Shown one piece after another: positions 61,001 to 64,000 of a stretch of DNA of 64,000 nt. The position numbers and the translations under genes are program-made. Each line of letters begins with the position of its first letter. The stretch's first letter is position 1. Source of the stretch: Nectonema munidae (Eukaryota; Nematomorpha; Nectonematoida; Nectonematidae); contig JAUIRK010000207.1 of NCBI GenBank assembly GCA_030549495.1, forward strand, positions 62,001 through 126,000, written 5' to 3'. Under the pieces are notes generated by a model, which was not told the origin of the DNA, made no database searches, and saw only the letters and a list, made by a program, of their open reading frames with translations.

Positions 61001-61348
61001 TCATTTAAAAAATAAAAAAGAAGCAATTCAAGAAATAATATAATTTCTACAAAATATTCGTAGAATAGGTTATTGACGTTTTCGAAATTAATGTCTCAAT
61101 GAGAATCAATGAACAAAAAGAGCATTAAAATATAAAATTTTAATTTTTTTAAAGAAATAAAAAAGAAATAAATTTATATTAAAATTCCATTTAAATTCAG
61201 TTTTTATAGAAGAAAATGGACAAATACAATATACCGTATTTTGCATCGTAGGTTTATGGTTGTCTATGAAAGAGCTTCCGACATTATGCTATATGCTCGA
61301 TTATTTGTGATTTAATTTAAGAGATCAATAGTACTACAAAAAGAAAAA
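58054..61348. other. Upstream region of RNF19, no recognisable gene
   Basis: The RNF19 promoter and 5' UTR should lie just right of 58053. The rest is AT-rich with only small, composition-driven frames (59469-59678 minus, 59874-60089 plus) and a short CAA run near 58942-58953. No repeat boundary or RNA gene was recognised. Confidence 0.4.
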
Positions 61349-61408
61349 TTCGAAAGTCCTTTTTGTGATTTCAATATAGATATTTTAAAGTTGATTCTTG
61401 TTCTAAAA
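61349..61408 (+). repeat. 60-bp LINE fragment identical to 63067-63126
   Basis: All 60 bases equal a segment of the LINE at 62548-64000, in the same orientation. The segment codes for CDFNIDILK, part of the endonuclease domain of that LINE. Flanking sequence is different on both sides. Confidence 0.9.
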
Positions 61409-61485
61409 AAGTAAAAAACAACAAAAATACAAGTGTGTACATAAAAAAAATACAAGGGTTTAATTTGAGTTCAAAAGACCGCAAA

Positions 61486-61645
61486 GGCTTGGTTGGTTGG
61501 AGATATCAAAGCACTTTCAGCCTAAGATGGTTAATCACAGTTTTTGTGAATTTGTTTTTAGAGTTGGGAGCCTTGGGGATCGAACACCTGACCTTAAACT
61601 GTAAAACTGAGAGGTACACACTAACAACCATTGAGGCTCAAAGCC
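61486..61645 (-). repeat. tRNA-derived SINE family B, copy 2
   Basis: Read on the minus strand, GCCTCAATGGTTGTTAGTGT starts a tRNA-like head, with an A-box-like TGGTTGTTAGTG and a B box GGTGTTCGATCC (61577-61588). The body AACAAATTCACAAAAACTG, then GGCTGAAAGTGCTTTGATAT, is shared with copy 1 at 7680-7813. This copy keeps the head that copy 1 has lost. Confidence 0.7.
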
Positions 61646-61869
61646 TTTGGTATGAAATCTCAAATAAAATAAATTCTAGTAATATCATGTAAGAAAAATA
61701 TCAATAATGATGACCAAAAATATCTATGAGAAAAACATGACTTATTATTACAATAAAGAAGAAAATTATAAGTTAACAAAAAATATTTCTTCAATTTTAC
61801 TTTTTTATTATTTTTTTTAATTTTAGTTCTCTGAATCGCATTCATAGAATTGAATAATCTTCGATAGCT

Positions 61870-61955
61870 GGAGAGATGTCATGGTCGATAATCGAACCCT
61901 GACCATCTAGATCAAGACCCTACACTCTTACCACTGGGCCTGCCGATACCCATCT
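61870..61955 (-). repeat. tRNA-derived SINE or tRNA relic, family C, copy 2
   Basis: On the minus strand GGCCCAGTGGTAAGAGTGTA is an A-box-like head and GGTCAGGGTTCGATTAT a B-box-like segment, spaced as in a tRNA. The head resembles the plus-strand copy at 12547. No strong acceptor stem is apparent. Confidence 0.55.
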
Positions 61956-62547
61956 CAGTAGATTTTTCTAAAAACTAGTTAAATTTTACTTTAAATCTGG
62001 AAATTGAAATAGATAATTCTTTTAAATAAAGTGTAAAAAGGAAAAAAATGAATACAATATTTTGCTCCACAGTTTAGGTTTGTACAATGGTCTGCAAATT
62101 TTATAATTAGAGCAAAAAAGGATATCTTTCATGGGCTGAAAACTCTAAAAACAAGAAATAAGTTTAGTCATAAGTTTGAAGTTTTTCATTACCGAGATTC
62201 TAACATTCATTCTATACATTTGTTTTATTTTAACTAATATTAAACAACCAATATTATCTATTGAGGTGAAATATCTTCATTAAACAAAATCTAAAGCTGA
62301 ATGAGAGATAATAAGCCATTTTCATTTTAAAGAATACTTGTGGTATGTATAATTATTTTTATAATATTTGGGCAAATGAGAGGTCTAAATATAGCACATG
62401 ATAAACAACTATTAATGGATGAGCCGAAAGGGTGTCTCCAAGCAGATGAGGGGACACATTGAAAACTTTAATCAAGTGCTTTTGAAACTAAGTTTCCTTA
62501 TCAAAAATTATTTATTTAAATTTTGTTAAAAATAATACTTTTTTTTC

Positions 62548-64000
62548 ATGAATCGTGAATCTTTCTCAAATAATAAACTATTTGATGTACTAAACTTAGA
62601 CTTCTTAAAAAACAACCTGCAGTATAAAGAATCTATTAGTACTGATTTCCATAATCCTTTTGAATTTTGATAAAACTTTAACATCATGTCTCTCAATGCT
62701 CAATCTCTTAATTGCAAGTTTTCTGACATTAACTTTTTAATAAATTCTTTTAATGAAACCAATAACTTCTCCTTAAAATTTATCGGTATCCGAGAAACTT
62801 GGCTAAGTTTTGAATTCACAAATTTTTATGATTGTAATAACTACCATTTTGTTTCAAAAGCTAAAACTCTATCTTTACATTCAGGACTTGGATATTTCAC
62901 CCATAAATTGCTTTCCTTTTGTATTTTAGAAAACAATTTTTATTCATCTCATTTTGAAACTTTTTCAGTTGAAATTTTTCTTTCTGGTATTAAGTAATTC
63001 TTTGGTAGGTTTTAATGAATTTCTTTTAGATTTAGAATCTTTCATGAATAATTTAAATGATATGTTTTCGAAAGTCCTTTTTGTGATTTCAATATAGATA
63101 TTTTAAAGTTGATTCTTGTTCTAAAACGAATAGCTTCCTCAATTTAATGTCAGCTTTTTCGTATAAGTTTTGTATAACTAAACCGTCTCGTCTTCAATCT
63201 CATACTCAAATAGATCATTTTTTTTAATCAATCTTTTACTCAATTTTGTAGTCAAATTCTTGCTTCTTGTATCTGAGATCACTATCTACTTTTTCTATTT
63301 TTTGATGAAAGCTACATTGCTTGTTAATTTATTCAACATTTCTGCATTAACAATTCCTGTAATAGAGATATAGATTACCCTTATTTACCTGATGTTACTA
63401 ATAATAGTTTTACTTTTGACAAATTCATGGTAAAGGATATATTTTTGCTGTTAAAGTCTTAAGAAATCATTTGTGCAAGATGTTTTGGAATTTTAATTAC
63501 TTTGATCAAAAATATTATTTTTAAAATTGCTTCTATATTATTGTTAGGATATAACTCTTGCCTTGAGTTTTCCATATTTCCAAACATTTTAAAGTTTTGA
63601 AAGGTGATTCCCATTTTCAAAAAAGGCAGCAAATATCGAACTATAGGCCTAATTATTTAACTTTATCAAAAATTTTCGAAAAACTAATTTACAACAGGAT
63701 GTATGCATACTTTTCCCAACACATTATTATCTTTTTAAGCAATTTGGCTTTAGAAAGGGACATTCAACTTCTCTCTTTATTAACAGCATAATAAAAATTT
63801 AGATGATAAATTATTTGTTGTTTCTATTTCCTCGATTTGTCAAAGGCATTAGACTCTGCCTCCGATTCTCTTTTGATTTTTAAACTTCGGAAATTTGGTT
63901 TTGATTCTAAAGCTTGTGAGTTTATGAGATCCTATTTAAGTGATAGATTTCAATGTGTGTGTGTCAATGATAGTCTTGCTAAATGCCCTCCTGTTAATTG
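62548..64000 (+). mobile_element. Decayed LINE (endonuclease and reverse transcriptase, CR1/L2-like), cut by window end
   Basis: An N-terminal part (MNRESFSNNKLFDVLNL) leads, past stops, into the APE endonuclease MSLNAQSLNCKFSDINFLIN then FIGIRETWLSF. Next comes CDFNIDILK (63086) and ITKPSRLQSHTQIDHFFL in shifted frames. The reverse transcriptase begins with IFKKGSKY and NYRPNYLTLSKIFEKLIYNR, then QFGFRKGHSTSLFINS and FLDLSKALDS. The order and motifs are those of CR1/L2/Jockey-type LINEs without RNase H in view. Several stops and frame changes show that the copy is dead. It continues past base 64000. Confidence 0.88.

Overview
This is an AT-rich stretch of a eukaryotic nuclear genome, and the genes point to an invertebrate animal. 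The reasons are spliced genes with GT-AG introns up to about 9.5 kb, a metazoan-type RNF19 (dorfin) ubiquitin ligase, a metazoan-type APC2 subunit, and a dense mix of decayed DNA transposons, LINEs and tRNA-derived SINEs. I cannot name the species from sequence alone. No prokaryotic, organellar or CRISPR feature is present.

Three host genes are well supported. KLHDC4 (kelch-repeat protein) lies on the minus strand at 1936-3297 in one exon. ANAPC2 (cullin-like scaffold of the anaphase-promoting complex) lies on the plus strand at 16524-18761, also in one exon. The other 60 percent of the window, 24431-58053, is one minus-strand gene: an RNF19 RBR ubiquitin ligase. I rebuilt it as 11 exons joined by canonical splice sites whose phases all agree, giving a 3555-nt reading frame (1184 residues plus stop). 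Its RING1-IBR-RING2 core and two membrane segments match human RNF19A/B closely. A serine-rich tail of about 600 residues is spread over the last three coding exons. ANAPC2 and RNF19 both belong to ubiquitin ligation, but nothing suggests that they are co-regulated; the three genes look like ordinary independent neighbours.

The space between exons and genes is a transposon graveyard. From left to right: a LINE 3' end (1054-1350), a Tigger/pogo transposase relic (4433-5815), a SINE invaded by a 362-bp (TC)n tract (7680-8175), an RNase H-bearing LINE relic (8331-9590, minus), a small hAT-type MITE with exact 8-bp duplications (10187-10509), one copy of a MITE with GGGGTCGTT ends (12229-12409), a hAT relic with a SINE inside it (19102-20867), and an internally deleted IS630/Tc1-type element with repeat-built inverted ends (21432-21808). 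Inside RNF19 introns there are a hAT MITE, Tigger end fragments, SINEs, a small retroelement RNase H fossil, a Buster-type hAT, a second GGGGTCGTT MITE, a piggyBac relic, a 692-bp deleted hAT with a perfect duplication, and a 2.9-kb hAT with exact ends and duplication. The right end (61349-64000) holds two more SINEs, a 60-bp exact LINE repeat, and an endonuclease-plus-RT LINE that runs off the window.

I found no new defence, toxin or metabolic system. The most useful results are the full RNF19 exon model, the exactly bounded transposon insertions, and several small repeat families that may be undescribed.
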